The notes: generated by a model from the sequence alone, not told the origin. Counted from the first letter of the stretch, positions 6,997 to 14,202 are shown. The stretch: 15,965 nt of DNA from SVTX01 sp045638125 (GCA_045638125.1 JAZUAS010000076.1:1-15965); one strand, 5' to 3'. Numbers and translations: made by a program.

Positions 6997-8013
6997 TCAT
7001 ATTTCGTTCAAATAATAAGCCTGAGTATTAGCTCTTCTTCCCTGCGCGTCCATAACGTCGATACGGAAATACTCGTCGGTGTCCTTTATCTCAAAGACCG
7101 CCTCGTTCACATATCCGTCCATAGCGTTGACCGCCTTAGTTCTTCTTCCCTTTGTGGAATAGCTGATGCACTTTGCGTCTGAGCATTTAATATACACCTT
7201 GCCGTCCTCAACGTAAAGCTCGTCGATAACGGGTCCCATCGACGAGTAGAATTTACCCGAAAGCAAACCGTCAATAATAGAGGAATAGCTCAATTCGTCG
7301 GTGTTTACCATAACGAATGCGCCAAAAGAATCAAGCATTCTCTCCTCGGCTCTCGAATTGTGATTATCGTCACCGCAGGACACAAAAACGTGCTTTCCGT
7401 CACGGAGAAAATCGTCCACAACGTTGATGTCATAATCGTAAAGACCTCCAACACTGCAGGAATGGTTATAGACCTCAACGCCCCAAAGTCCCTCGTAATC
7501 GCAATAGTCGCCGTAGTTTTCAAGCGACCAACGGGGGTGGTTGTAGCAAACGAAATATCCGTGCTCGTTAGCGTTTTTGATAAGGTTATTGATTCCCTCA
7601 GCACCGTAGATTCTCGGCACGTCGCCGCCCTCGGGTTTGTTAAGTCCTGCAACGCCGGATTTTCCCGAATAATGATCGTAAACCGAGTTGTAGTCCACGC
7701 AATAATCGTTGCTCTGCTCCTTTGCATAGAAATTCAGGTGGCAGACCTTCATATTGAAATTCTTCAAGGTTGACTGCTCGGGAAACTGCTTAATTGCGTA
7801 TTCGGTGCTGGTGATAGTTATAAAATCCTCATCATCAAGCTCGGGATGTGCCACAACAAACTCGTGGTCGGTTATAGCCAAAAAGCTATATCCCTGTTCC
7901 TTATAAAGCTTTTTAAGCTCCTCGGGGGTGTAGTGTCCGTCGGACAGATTACTGTGGCAATGCATATTGCCCTTATAGAATTTTTTTGTGGAATCAAGTA
8001 AATATTTTCTCAT
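6997..8013 (-). CDS. PHP-domain metal-dependent phosphoesterase
   Basis: A 338-residue protein of the polymerase-and-histidinol-phosphatase superfamily. Visible metal-site motifs, in order: MHCHSNLSDG (17-26; His18, His20, Asp25), ITDHE (47-51; His50), Glu71, CHLNFY (91-96; His92), YNHPRW (157-162; His159), GVEVYNH (178-184), and CGDDNHN (213-219; Asp215, His218). These make a complete tri-metal site, so an active hydrolase is likely. The roughly 80-residue C-terminal part (about 260-338) is a beta-rich segment with no recognised motif. Relatives cleave histidinol phosphate, nucleoside phosphates or oligonucleotides; the substrate here is unknown. AAGGAAG lies about 9 bases before the ATG. 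It starts 25 bases after the DHH phosphoesterase gene on the same strand, so the two are probably co-transcribed. Confidence 0.9.
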   Translation of the reverse strand: MRKYLLDSTKKFYKGNMHCHSNLSDGHYTPEELKKLYKEQGYSFLAITDHEFVVAHPELDDEDFITITSTEYAIKQFPEQSTLKNFNMKVCHLNFYAKEQSNDYCVDYNSVYDHYSGKSGVAGLNKPEGGDVPRIYGAEGINNLIKNANEHGYFVCYNHPRWSLENYGDYCDYEGLWGVEVYNHSCSVGGLYDYDINVVDDFLRDGKHVFVSCGDDNHNSRAEERMLDSFGAFVMVNTDELSYSSIIDGLLSGKFYSSMGPVIDELYVEDGKVYIKCSDAKCISYSTKGRRTKAVNAMDGYVNEAVFEIKDTDEYFRIDVMDAQGRRANTQAYYLNEI

Positions 8014-8038
8014 TTTATATACTTCCTTCTATGTATTT

Positions 8039-8956
8039 TCAAAGATTTTTCATGTGTGGAACTACGTCGCGAGAACGCGATGCGAGACGGTCGAGCACCA
8101 CTATTTCAACCCCGCTTTCGCGGATAAAATAGAGGTCTGATTGCACTTTAGATGGCTTATTTACAGCGAACACCCACAAGCCAATGCCGTCGCAAATCAT
8201 TTTTTTCTTTAAAAAATCGAGTATTTCATCATTTTTTTCACACCAACCGCTCTCATCGGGATCTATCTGGATACAAGTGGATGCGCCGACCTTACCGTTA
8301 AACTCATAGCGCTTATAGCCATACATTGCAAGCAGATCTGCGCTCTCGTCGATCGAATTGAGGCAAAACCCTTTTTTTACTAGGTCTTTTTCATCAATAG
8401 CAAGTCTTGCTATACCTTCCTCAAGCCAAGGGAGGTCACTTTTTTCAAATTTGGGAGCAAGGCAGGATTGAGTATCCAAGTAAACGCTGTATATCGCCAT
8501 TTTTTCAAGCCAATCGTCCGATACGCCTGCCGCCACCGCCATATCGAAGATGATTCGACCGCAGGATGATGCTTTTTGCACCAGATTCAGCGCAAAGCTC
8601 GGCTCGGGCGGAGTTGTGTGATGATCTACGCAGGCTATGACGTCATTTTTATAAAAGGTGACGTGGTGGTCAACCAAAATAAGCTTTTCGGTATCTTTAA
8701 AACCCTCAAAGCTTATACCGTCAAGCACTCCAAGCTCGCGGCATATCCTCTCGGTCACGCCGTCGGGACGGGTGGCAAATTTAATATTCACCTCAATACC
8801 CAGGCGAGACAAAAGCTCGCGGAGCATAACTGCCGAGATAATACTGTCTGAGTCCGGCATATCATGTCCCGTTACAATGATTCTCTCCCCATTCTCCGCC
8901 GCGGCGAAAAGCGCACAAAGCTTCAAAATTTCATTTTTCAAATAATCCTTATTCAT
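8039..8956 (-). CDS. DHH/DHHA2 phosphoesterase, family II inorganic pyrophosphatase-like
   Basis: A 305-residue cytoplasmic protein whose order of motifs and length follow family II (Mn-dependent) pyrophosphatases: VTGHDMPDSDS (28-38; His31, Asp35, Asp37), VDHH (95-98), a second DHH (111-113), YLDTQS (159-164; Asp161), and a C-terminal DHHA2 domain closing with SRSRDVVP (293-300) where pyrophosphatases have an SRKKQ-type motif. The metal ligands are present, but the first motif is not the usual GHxNPDTD and the C-terminal basic motif is altered, so the substrate may be another phospho-compound instead of pyrophosphate. It is the first gene of a unit with the PHP phosphoesterase and has its own consensus promoter. 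The catalytic fold is confident; the exact substrate is not. Confidence 0.82.
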   Translation of the reverse strand: MNKDYLKNEILKLCALFAAAENGERIIVTGHDMPDSDSIISAVMLRELLSRLGIEVNIKFATRPDGVTERICRELGVLDGISFEGFKDTEKLILVDHHVTFYKNDVIACVDHHTTPPEPSFALNLVQKASSCGRIIFDMAVAAGVSDDWLEKMAIYSVYLDTQSCLAPKFEKSDLPWLEEGIARLAIDEKDLVKKGFCLNSIDESADLLAMYGYKRYEFNGKVGASTCIQIDPDESGWCEKNDEILDFLKKKMICDGIGLWVFAVNKPSKVQSDLYFIRESGVEIVVLDRLASRSRDVVPHMKNL

Positions 8957-8982
8957 ATTAAAACCTCAATATTGATGTAAAA

Positions 8983-9011
8983 ATTATACTACTATTTTTA
9001 AAATTTGTCAA
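8983..9011 (-). promoter_or_regulatory. Promoter of the DHH-PHP operon
   Basis: Minus-strand TTGACA (9011-9006), 17-base spacer, TATAAT (8988-8983). The -35 directly abuts the terminator of the upstream S24 gene. Confidence 0.9.
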
Positions 9012-9012
9012 C

Positions 9013-9046
9013 AAAAAACTCCGACGCAAAATCGTCGGAGTTTTAA
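9013..9046 (-). terminator. Terminator of the S24 repressor gene
   Basis: A perfect stem, AAAACTCCGACG (9015-9026) and CGTCGGAGTTTT (9033-9044), with a 6-base loop. On the minus strand it is followed by a run of T. It lies 10 bases past the S24 stop codon. Confidence 0.9.
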
Positions 9047-9054
9047 AGTGAAAA

Positions 9055-9852
9055 TTATTTTTTCTTAAGCTTGCCCACAACTCTGCCGCAGCATACTATC
9101 TCGTCGAAGTTTTTAAGCAGGATAGGCTCGTAGTCGGGGTTAAGGGAGATGAGTCTGTCGCCACCAAATTTTTTGAAGTATCCGTCGCCGTCGAGAATGA
9201 AAATTCCAAGCTCGCCATATTCAAGCGAATCTGTCTCCTCAACCAAAAGAACGTCGCCGTCACGATATTTTGGCTCCATACTGTTACCCTTTATACGAAG
9301 CGCAAAGGTTGCATCAGCCGTTTCGGGCGTATTGGGAATGTTTATCTCCACCGATTCGGTATCTGTGAGATAGACGCCGGTTCCGGCGGACACGGGAAGA
9401 TCGTAGAGAGAGATTTTTCTTTTTGAGAGACCAATGGCATTCTTCATAGCCGCACCGCGAACAGATGCTCCGCCACGGATTAGCTGACCGCCAAAACGGC
9501 TATCCCCAGCAACCTCAACGCCTGTGCGCTCGGATTCTTTGGAAATGACCATACTGACAAGTTCTCGGCTATGAGAGTCGAGCTTGCGGTAGTTCTCTAT
9601 CATGGTTATCTCTCGGTCTGTAAGTGTGTAGTTGTTTGTGTTCTCGGGAATTCCTGTAAGGATATAGTCTACCGAACACTCAAGCGCCGCACAAATGGCA
9701 ACGATATTGGAAAGCTTGGGAGAATCGCTGATTCCTGCCAAAATTTTTGCAAGAGTGCCAAGCGGTATTCCCGTCATCTCCGAGAGCTGATCGTTGGTTA
9801 TCTTTTTCTCGCTTTTTAACTGCTTGATCCTATCAATGTAAGTGTATTCCAT
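9055..9852 (-). CDS. XRE-S24 self-cleaving transcriptional repressor (HdiR/CI-like)
   Basis: Residues 5-65 form an XRE-type helix-turn-helix (ITNDQLSEMTGIPLGTLAKIL), followed by a linker and an S24/LexA-type peptidase domain (about 150-265). The autocleavage parts are complete: Ala156-Gly157 in VSAGTG, the nucleophile Ser191 in KGNSMEP, and the general-base Lys227 in YFKKF. Such proteins repress target promoters until RecA-stimulated self-cleavage. The XRE head separates it from Firmicute LexA, which has a winged helix. The start at 9852 (265 residues) is chosen because AAGGAAGG lies 8 bases upstream; an in-frame ATG at 9918 would add 22 residues but has no ribosome binding site. It has its own promoter, a terminator, and a divergent small membrane protein gene with shared repeat sites. 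No phage genes are adjacent. Confidence 0.93.
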   Translation of the reverse strand: MEYTYIDRIKQLKSEKKITNDQLSEMTGIPLGTLAKILAGISDSPKLSNIVAICAALECSVDYILTGIPENTNNYTLTDREITMIENYRKLDSHSRELVSMVISKESERTGVEVAGDSRFGGQLIRGGASVRGAAMKNAIGLSKRKISLYDLPVSAGTGVYLTDTESVEINIPNTPETADATFALRIKGNSMEPKYRDGDVLLVEETDSLEYGELGIFILDGDGYFKKFGGDRLISLNPDYEPILLKNFDEIVCCGRVVGKLKKK

Positions 9853-9898
9853 ATTCCGCGCCTTCCTTATATTTATATCTATCGTTTTGAGTTTAGCC

Positions 9899-9914
9899 TT
9901 TCCGCTTTCGGAAA
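9899..9914. promoter_or_regulatory. Palindromic operator candidate in the S24 leader
   Basis: TTTCCG-CTTT-CGGAAA is a perfect inverted repeat with 6-base arms. It sits between the S24 promoter (-10 at 9945-9950) and the chosen start codon (9852), a natural place for autorepression. The half-site TTTCCG also occurs in the repeats at 9989-10022. Confidence 0.55.
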
Positions 9915-9944
9915 TCATTCGATAGTTTTTCTGTTTCTGGAATC

Positions 9945-9973
9945 ATTATACCACATAAAATCCGTTTTGTAAA
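9945..9973 (-). promoter_or_regulatory. Promoter of the S24 repressor gene
   Basis: Minus-strand TTTACA (9973-9968), 17-base spacer, TATAAT (9950-9945), with an extended -10 TG. The expected start is near 9938, giving a leader of about 85 bases to the chosen ATG. Confidence 0.88.
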
Positions 9974-9988
9974 GAGGTTTTCGAAAAT

Positions 9989-10022
9989 ATTTTTCCGAAA
10001 ATCGAAAAATTTTTCCGAAAAT
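9989..10022. repeat. Tandem ATTTTTCCGAAAAT sites, 20-base spacing
   Basis: The 14-base sequence ATTTTTCCGAAAAT occurs twice (9989-10002 and 10009-10022), offset by exactly 20 bases, about two helical turns. A degenerate copy (GTTTTCGAAAATAT) lies just to the left, near 9977-9990. They fall between the divergent promoters of the S24 repressor and the small membrane protein, and share the TTTCCG/CGGAAA core with the palindrome at 9899-9914. Likely regulator-binding sites. Confidence 0.6.
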
Positions 10023-10036
10023 ATTTCAAAAAGGGG

Positions 10037-10065
10037 TTGACAAGTTCCGTTTTTGGTGCTATAAT
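10037..10065 (+). promoter_or_regulatory. Promoter of the small membrane protein gene
   Basis: TTGACA (10037-10042), 17-base spacer, TATAAT (10060-10065): a full consensus. The spacer contains TTCCGTTTTTGG (10045-10056), resembling the TTTCCG sites nearby, so a regulator could block RNA polymerase directly. The leader is about 95 bases. Confidence 0.9.
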
Positions 10066-10165
10066 AGGCTCACAAGAACAAAGATTCGACCGTTTTCGAG
10101 CAATCAAATTCCGAATTAAGAAAAACATCACCATATATGAATATCACCGAAAGGCAGGCAAAAAT

Positions 10166-10474
10166 ATGAACGCATACTATCAAAGAACGAACAGAACCGT
10201 AGTCGTTAACAACAGCAAGCCTCTTGAAATAAATATCGGCGACAAGCTCATTTCACTTATCTGCGCCATTATCTCCTTCTTCACTTCAACCGTAGCGGTG
10301 GCTATCGAAAAAACTACTATTTCCGCCGTTGGAATTATCGCATTTATCGGTATTATTGGAAGCATGGAGCTTGGAAGCATCTCTATACTTGTCGGCGTGG
10401 CTATCTGTGCTCTTATCTCTATCGTGGAATTTTTCATTCTTAAAAGCCTGATCAAAAAAGGTAAGGCTTCTTAA
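10166..10474 (+). CDS. Small membrane protein of unknown function
   Basis: A 102-residue protein I do not recognise. A polar N-terminal 25 residues rich in Asn, Arg and Tyr (starting MNAYYQRTNRTVVVNN) is followed by hydrophobic segments at about 27-47, 51-66 and 70-92, and a short basic tail (KSLIKKGKAS), suggesting two to three membrane helices. The frame is open further upstream to a TTG at 10037, but that codon is the -35 hexamer of the promoter, so ATG at 10166 is chosen; AAAGGCAGG lies just before it. It is divergent from the S24 repressor, with repeated TTTCCG sites between them, and is followed by a shared terminator. Stress-induced expression is inferred from position. It could be a membrane-acting stress protein, a toxin or a signalling peptide, but nothing in the sequence decides. 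Confidence 0.75.
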   Translation: MNAYYQRTNRTVVVNNSKPLEINIGDKLISLICAIISFFTSTVAVAIEKTTISAVGIIAFIGIIGSMELGSISILVGVAICALISIVEFFILKSLIKKGKAS

Positions 10475-10541
10475 AACACGAGCGTGTATATCCTCACATA
10501 AACCGCTTAAGGGGCGCGGTCAATCCATCCTTCCGCATCCC

Positions 10542-10581
10542 AAGAGAGGTCTGTTCTCACCCATGAACAGACCTCTCTTTT
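10542..10581. terminator. Convergent terminator between small membrane protein gene and spoIIP
   Basis: A perfect 15-base-pair stem, AAGAGAGGTCTGTTC (10542-10556) and GAACAGACCTCTCTT (10565-10579), with an 8-base loop. The U-run on either strand is short, but the stem is strong. It can serve both converging genes. Confidence 0.85.
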
Positions 10582-11676
10582 CTATCGTTTCTTCAAGATC
10601 TCTGCCAGCGTCCCAGCAAAAATTTCACCGGTCGCGAGTGCCTCACTCGCATTATTTCCCCATGATCCTACGTCCACCTTGAGATAGTAGTATGCCATTT
10701 CGGCATTCAGCTTACTGTCCGTGAAAACAACCGGCATACAGAGCCGCTTTTCTCCCACGTTAAGCTTGTGACGCAAGGTTAGCGCGAGAGCAAGGGTTTC
10801 TCTTTCCAAAACTCCTTGACTGCTCACCGTCAATCGTATCTGCGCTGTACAGATCGCCGACTCGGTACGAAGGATTTTTCCGTTTACGTCAACCGCTTCG
10901 AGCCTATGCAGGTCGATAACATACTCGATCGACGGATATATTTTTAGCATATCGCGTATTGTTTCCGCCGCAGACGCGTATGCTCCGTCACCGTCATTTT
11001 CGTGTATCACCGTACAATGTACCGTGGGAATCCCCCTGCGGTTTAACTCATAAGCCACGCGTTCGCCTACTGCAACTACACTTTTCGTTAAGATATGTGA
11101 CGGATCGTTCTCATTAAAATCAGAATAGCCCTCCTTGGTATGAGTGTGTAATATCAAGACCACAGGCTGCTCGCTATAAGAGTATCTGCCTCCTTGAAAT
11201 CCCATCTCCAAAAGCCCCTCGGTGTCAGGCTGATGTTTGGAATAATTCACGATGTACCAGGCCCCTCTCTCTGCAAGGGAGAGATCGGACGATACGATTT
11301 TTGAAGCGCTATCCGACGTGTCGCTCTCATTATCGTCCGAGTAATCGGTGTCCTCATTCTCTTCTTCGCTTTCGGCGTCGGTCTCGCATTCAGACTCCAA
11401 GGCGCTATCATTTTCCTCGGTCGCCCCCTCCGTCTCGGCAGGCGGAATACCTGCTCCCTCATTCCAGTTATTACGGTTCGCAGAATTTCGCACAAGCTCT
11501 ATCATTTCGTCAAACGCCCCGTTCGACGCACATATCCACAATACGATCGCCAAAGCGGCGCATATTCCCCACACCAGAGCTCGTTTGGAAAAAGAAAGCC
11601 TTCTCCGTCTCGGCCACCCCAACGCGAGTGCGTCGTCGTCAAATATTATACATTCCTTTTTGTAGTTTTGCTCCAT
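10582..11676 (-). CDS. spoIIP: Stage II sporulation protein P
   Basis: A 364-residue membrane-anchored cell-wall hydrolase which, with SpoIID and SpoIIM, thins septal peptidoglycan during engulfment. Architecture: cytoplasmic N-terminus with a basic RRRRLSFSKR stretch (23-32), one membrane helix (about 33-52), a long Asp/Glu/Ser-rich linker (about 79-126), and the SpoIIP amidase/endopeptidase domain (about 165-364). Motifs: LILHTHTKEGY (174-184; His177, His179, Glu182), YVIDLHR (252-258; His257) and a late VDVGSWGNNASEAL (334-347), where related proteins usually have Glu, not Asp335. AAGGAG lies about 7 bases before the ATG. It stands alone, without gpr, which precedes it in Bacillus. The family call is confident; the Asp substitution needs an alignment. 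Confidence 0.93.
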   Translation of the reverse strand: MEQNYKKECIIFDDDALALGWPRRRRLSFSKRALVWGICAALAIVLWICASNGAFDEMIELVRNSANRNNWNEGAGIPPAETEGATEENDSALESECETDAESEEENEDTDYSDDNESDTSDSASKIVSSDLSLAERGAWYIVNYSKHQPDTEGLLEMGFQGGRYSYSEQPVVLILHTHTKEGYSDFNENDPSHILTKSVVAVGERVAYELNRRGIPTVHCTVIHENDGDGAYASAAETIRDMLKIYPSIEYVIDLHRLEAVDVNGKILRTESAICTAQIRLTVSSQGVLERETLALALTLRHKLNVGEKRLCMPVVFTDSKLNAEMAYYYLKVDVGSWGNNASEALATGEIFAGTLAEILKKR

Positions 11677-11928
11677 AACAATCTCCTTGTTCTTATACCG
11701 GTCTTTTATACAAGTCTATTTCGGCAAGCATTCCAATATTCGCAAGTTTTACTTTACTTATTTACTTAAAGTTTACAATTTGTAAGGAGATTTTGATAGT
11801 TTTTTCCAAAAAAAAGATTTATAATATGAAATGTCTTTTGGACAAAGATAAATCCGTGTCAAAATGCACAAATCAAGTCTTTGACAACTGTGCATATTCA
11901 CGATTATTTTTATTCAACACTAATGCTA
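11677..11928. other. Divergent intergenic region between spoIIP and the binding-protein gene
   Basis: AT-rich DNA without a credible gene. It must hold the spoIIP promoter. I see no sigma-A consensus near the spoIIP start; the stretch about 11690-11730 has ATA-type elements that could suit a sporulation sigma factor, but no confident match. At 11857-11895 two inverted repeats are interleaved: TGTCAAA with TTTGACA, and ATGCACA with TGTGCAT. Confidence 0.5.
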
Positions 11929-11957
11929 TTGATTAATTTGCAATTATATGATATAAT
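11929..11957 (+). promoter_or_regulatory. Promoter of the peptide-binding lipoprotein gene
   Basis: TTGATT (11929-11934), 17-base spacer, TATAAT (11952-11957). A second -35-like TTGACA at 11881 has no good -10 partner. Confidence 0.75.
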
Positions 11958-12022
11958 TACAATATTATGAAGCAAAATTTGTTTTGTTAAGATTTTCTGA
12001 CATACAAAGGAGGAACCCTATT

Positions 12023-14092
12023 ATGACGAAGCGCATTATCGCTTTAACTCTTTGTCTTTTCACATTGGTCGCCGCTCTCGCAAGCTGCGCGGGAAGCATC
12101 GACCCCACCTCGGAATACAAGGGTGAGCAGATCACTATGTATCTCTCCGAGACAATATATGACTTTGACCCTGCCAGAGCATATAAGAACGAGGCTACCA
12201 AGTCTATCGTAAGTCTCCTTTTCGGAACTCTTTTCGTGCTTGACGAAAACGGTGAGGTTCAGCCCTCGCTTGCAAAGAGCTATTCCATCGAGGAAAAAGA
12301 CGGCGAGTACTATATGCATATCACTATGGCAGATACTTACTGGTCCGACAACACCCCCATTACCGCAGATGACGTTGTATTTGCTTGGAAGAGATTGCTC
12401 AACCCCAACAATGCCTTTGAAGCGGCTTCTCTCCTCTTCGACATAAAGGGCGCGAGAGAGTACAGCAAAAACGAAATATCCAAGGATGACATCGGTATCA
12501 CCGCTGATAAAAAGAGACTTACCATTCAGTTCGAAGGCAAGATCGACTACGATCAGTTCATCCTCAATCTTACAAGCTTGGCACTTGCTCCTCTCCGTGA
12601 GGATATGGTCGCAGGTGTAAAGAGCAACGACTGGGCGAAGAAGCCCGGCACCATGGTGTGCAGTGGTCCCTTCAAGCTTGCTCGTATTTCCTTCTCTACA
12701 AGCAAGACCTTCTACGACGATATCGACTACGATACCAAGATCCAGCTTGAAAGCAAGGATTTCGTATACGTTCCCGGAACCGAAATCAAGCAGTTCAGAG
12801 AGCAGTTTGTCAATAGCTTTGTTCTCGAAAGAAATGCTTACTATTTCAGAGACAGTAGCAAGGACGAAAAGCTTGACGTTTCTGTTACCCCTTACAGAAT
12901 CATCGTTGACTGCGGTATGAGCGACGCTGATATCAAGGAAGCATATGAGAGTGGCACTATTCTTTACATAGGCGATATTCCCATGTCCCTCAGAGAGACA
13001 TATAAGGATGCGGCAACCAAAAAGGATGCCCTCTCCACCAACACCGTTTATCTTAACCAGAATGCAGTAATAAACGGCGAACAGCTTTTTGCAAACGCGG
13101 CGGTAAGACAAGCGCTTTCAATGGTCATCGACAGAGAGGCTATTGCAGAAAAGCTGGTTTTCGCAGAGGCTGCTACCGGTCTCGTTCCTACCGGTGTGTT
13201 TGACACGGGATCTATCAAGAATCTTTTCCGTGACAATTCTTCTAACGATTTCAAGTATCTCAAGAAAGACATAGCTGCTGCTAAAAAGCTTCTTTCCGAT
13301 GCGTCTATCGACCCCAGCAAGTACTCCTTCACCTTCACCTACGCAAAGTACGACGAGGTTCACGAGTACACCGCAACCGAGATCGCTAAGGCTTGGACAG
13401 AGCTTGGATTCAACGTTACCCTTAATCCCCGCGGAACTATCGCTAACAACGACTACTATAAGTTTACCGATTCTATTCCCGAGGACATTTGCGATGACCT
13501 CTATTATGAGGACCTCGTAAACGGATCGTTTGAAGTAATCCTGCTTGACGTAGTAGCTCCCTCGGCTGATCCCTTCTCCGTACTCGCACCCTTCGCAAAG
13601 GATTTCTCCGGTCAGATCATGGACATGTCCGATCCCCAGAATTATAAGGCTACTCCCCATGTAACCGGTTACGATTCTGAAGAGTACAACGGGCTGATCG
13701 AAAAGGTATACGCAGAGAAAACTATTGCAAACCGTTCCGAGAACCTGCACAAGGCAGAGGCTATCCTCATGGAGGATATGCCCGTTATTCCCGTAGTGTT
13801 CAACAAGAGCGCTTGCCTTGTCAATGACGGTCTCAATCTCAACAACACCACTCTTTGGTGGGAAAATGGCTCCAACTACTACGCACTTGACACCATCAGA
13901 TGGATCTCTGTTGACGAGTATGATGCATATCTCGACACCTGCGAAGCATTCCTTGCAAGCAAGTACGAAACCTACAAGCTCGATCCCAATTCTTACTTCA
14001 ACAGCTTTGAAAGATTTACTTGGGAAGAATTCAAGAACGAAAGCTCCAACTACTCGTATCTCTGGAAAGAATACGACTTAACCGAAAAATAA
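12023..14092 (+). CDS. Peptide ABC transporter substrate-binding lipoprotein (SBP family 5, OppA-like)
   Basis: A 689-residue exported lipoprotein. The signal peptide has a lipobox LASC (Cys22), so mature protein starts at an acylated Cys on the outer face of the membrane. It then follows the SBP_bac_5 plan: a first lobe with LAKSYSI, YMHITMADTYWSDNTPITADDVVFAWKRLL, then GPFKL (215-219), the second lobe with AVRQALSMVIDREAIAEKL and LVPTG, and a C-terminal return to lobe one (MEDMPVIPVVFN). Canonical members have about 540 residues; part of the excess is an insertion of roughly 45 residues (about 220-266) between GPFKL and LERNAYYF. AAAGGAGG lies 9 bases before the ATG at 12023; a TTG further upstream is rejected. 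No permease or ATPase genes adjoin it, so it must work with components encoded elsewhere, or act as a sensor. Confidence 0.93.
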   Translation: MTKRIIALTLCLFTLVAALASCAGSIDPTSEYKGEQITMYLSETIYDFDPARAYKNEATKSIVSLLFGTLFVLDENGEVQPSLAKSYSIEEKDGEYYMHITMADTYWSDNTPITADDVVFAWKRLLNPNNAFEAASLLFDIKGAREYSKNEISKDDIGITADKKRLTIQFEGKIDYDQFILNLTSLALAPLREDMVAGVKSNDWAKKPGTMVCSGPFKLARISFSTSKTFYDDIDYDTKIQLESKDFVYVPGTEIKQFREQFVNSFVLERNAYYFRDSSKDEKLDVSVTPYRIIVDCGMSDADIKEAYESGTILYIGDIPMSLRETYKDAATKKDALSTNTVYLNQNAVINGEQLFANAAVRQALSMVIDREAIAEKLVFAEAATGLVPTGVFDTGSIKNLFRDNSSNDFKYLKKDIAAAKKLLSDASIDPSKYSFTFTYAKYDEVHEYTATEIAKAWTELGFNVTLNPRGTIANNDYYKFTDSIPEDICDDLYYEDLVNGSFEVILLDVVAPSADPFSVLAPFAKDFSGQIMDMSDPQNYKATPHVTGYDSEEYNGLIEKVYAEKTIANRSENLHKAEAILMEDMPVIPVVFNKSACLVNDGLNLNNTTLWWENGSNYYALDTIRWISVDEYDAYLDTCEAFLASKYETYKLDPNSYFNSFERFTWEEFKNESSNYSYLWKEYDLTEK

Positions 14093-14108
14093 TAAAAACA
14101 ACCTACTC

Positions 14109-14142
14109 AACGCTCTGCCGACGTCGGCAGAGCGTTTTTTAT
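14109..14142 (+). terminator. Terminator of the binding-protein gene
   Basis: A perfect 28-base palindrome with arms AACGCTCTGCCGAC (14109-14122) and GTCGGCAGAGCGTT (14123-14136), followed by a T-run. It makes the binding protein monocistronic. Confidence 0.95.
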
Positions 14143-14173
14143 CAAAAAACTTTTGCTTTTTATATAATAAATG

Positions 14174-14202
14174 TAGACAAACGCTCAAAAATATGTTATA
14201 CT
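14174..14202 (+). promoter_or_regulatory. Promoter of the MBL-gltX unit
   Basis: TAGACA (14174-14179), 17-base spacer, TATACT (14197-14202) with an extended -10 TG. The start would be near 14209, about 45 bases before the chosen start codon. There is no T-box sequence in this leader. Confidence 0.8.

Noticed and set aside
9055..9852. Calling the S24 protein LexA itself
   Set aside because: The N-terminus is an XRE-type helix-turn-helix, not the winged helix of LexA, and its neighbouring repeats do not resemble the GAAC-N4-GTTC box at dinB.
9853..9918. Upstream in-frame ATG for the S24 repressor (22 extra residues)
   Set aside because: No ribosome binding site before 9918, and the extension would cover the palindrome at 9899-9914; ATG 9852 has AAGGAAGG at the right distance.
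10037..10165. TTG start at 10037 for the small membrane protein
   Set aside because: The codon is the -35 hexamer of the gene's own promoter, so it cannot be in the main transcript.
9055..10474. Prophage remnant around the CI-like repressor
   Set aside because: No integrase, excisionase, replication or structural genes and no attachment-site repeats were seen; flanking genes are ordinary chromosomal ones.
10476..10487. Small hairpin ACACGAGCGTGT after the small membrane protein gene
   Set aside because: Only 5 base pairs with no T-run; the strong hairpin at 10542-10579 is the better terminator.
12044..13111. Minus-strand open frames opposite the binding-protein gene (also 13118-13750)
   Set aside because: Composition typical of an antisense shadow, no start signals, and the plus-strand protein is a full lipoprotein of a known family.
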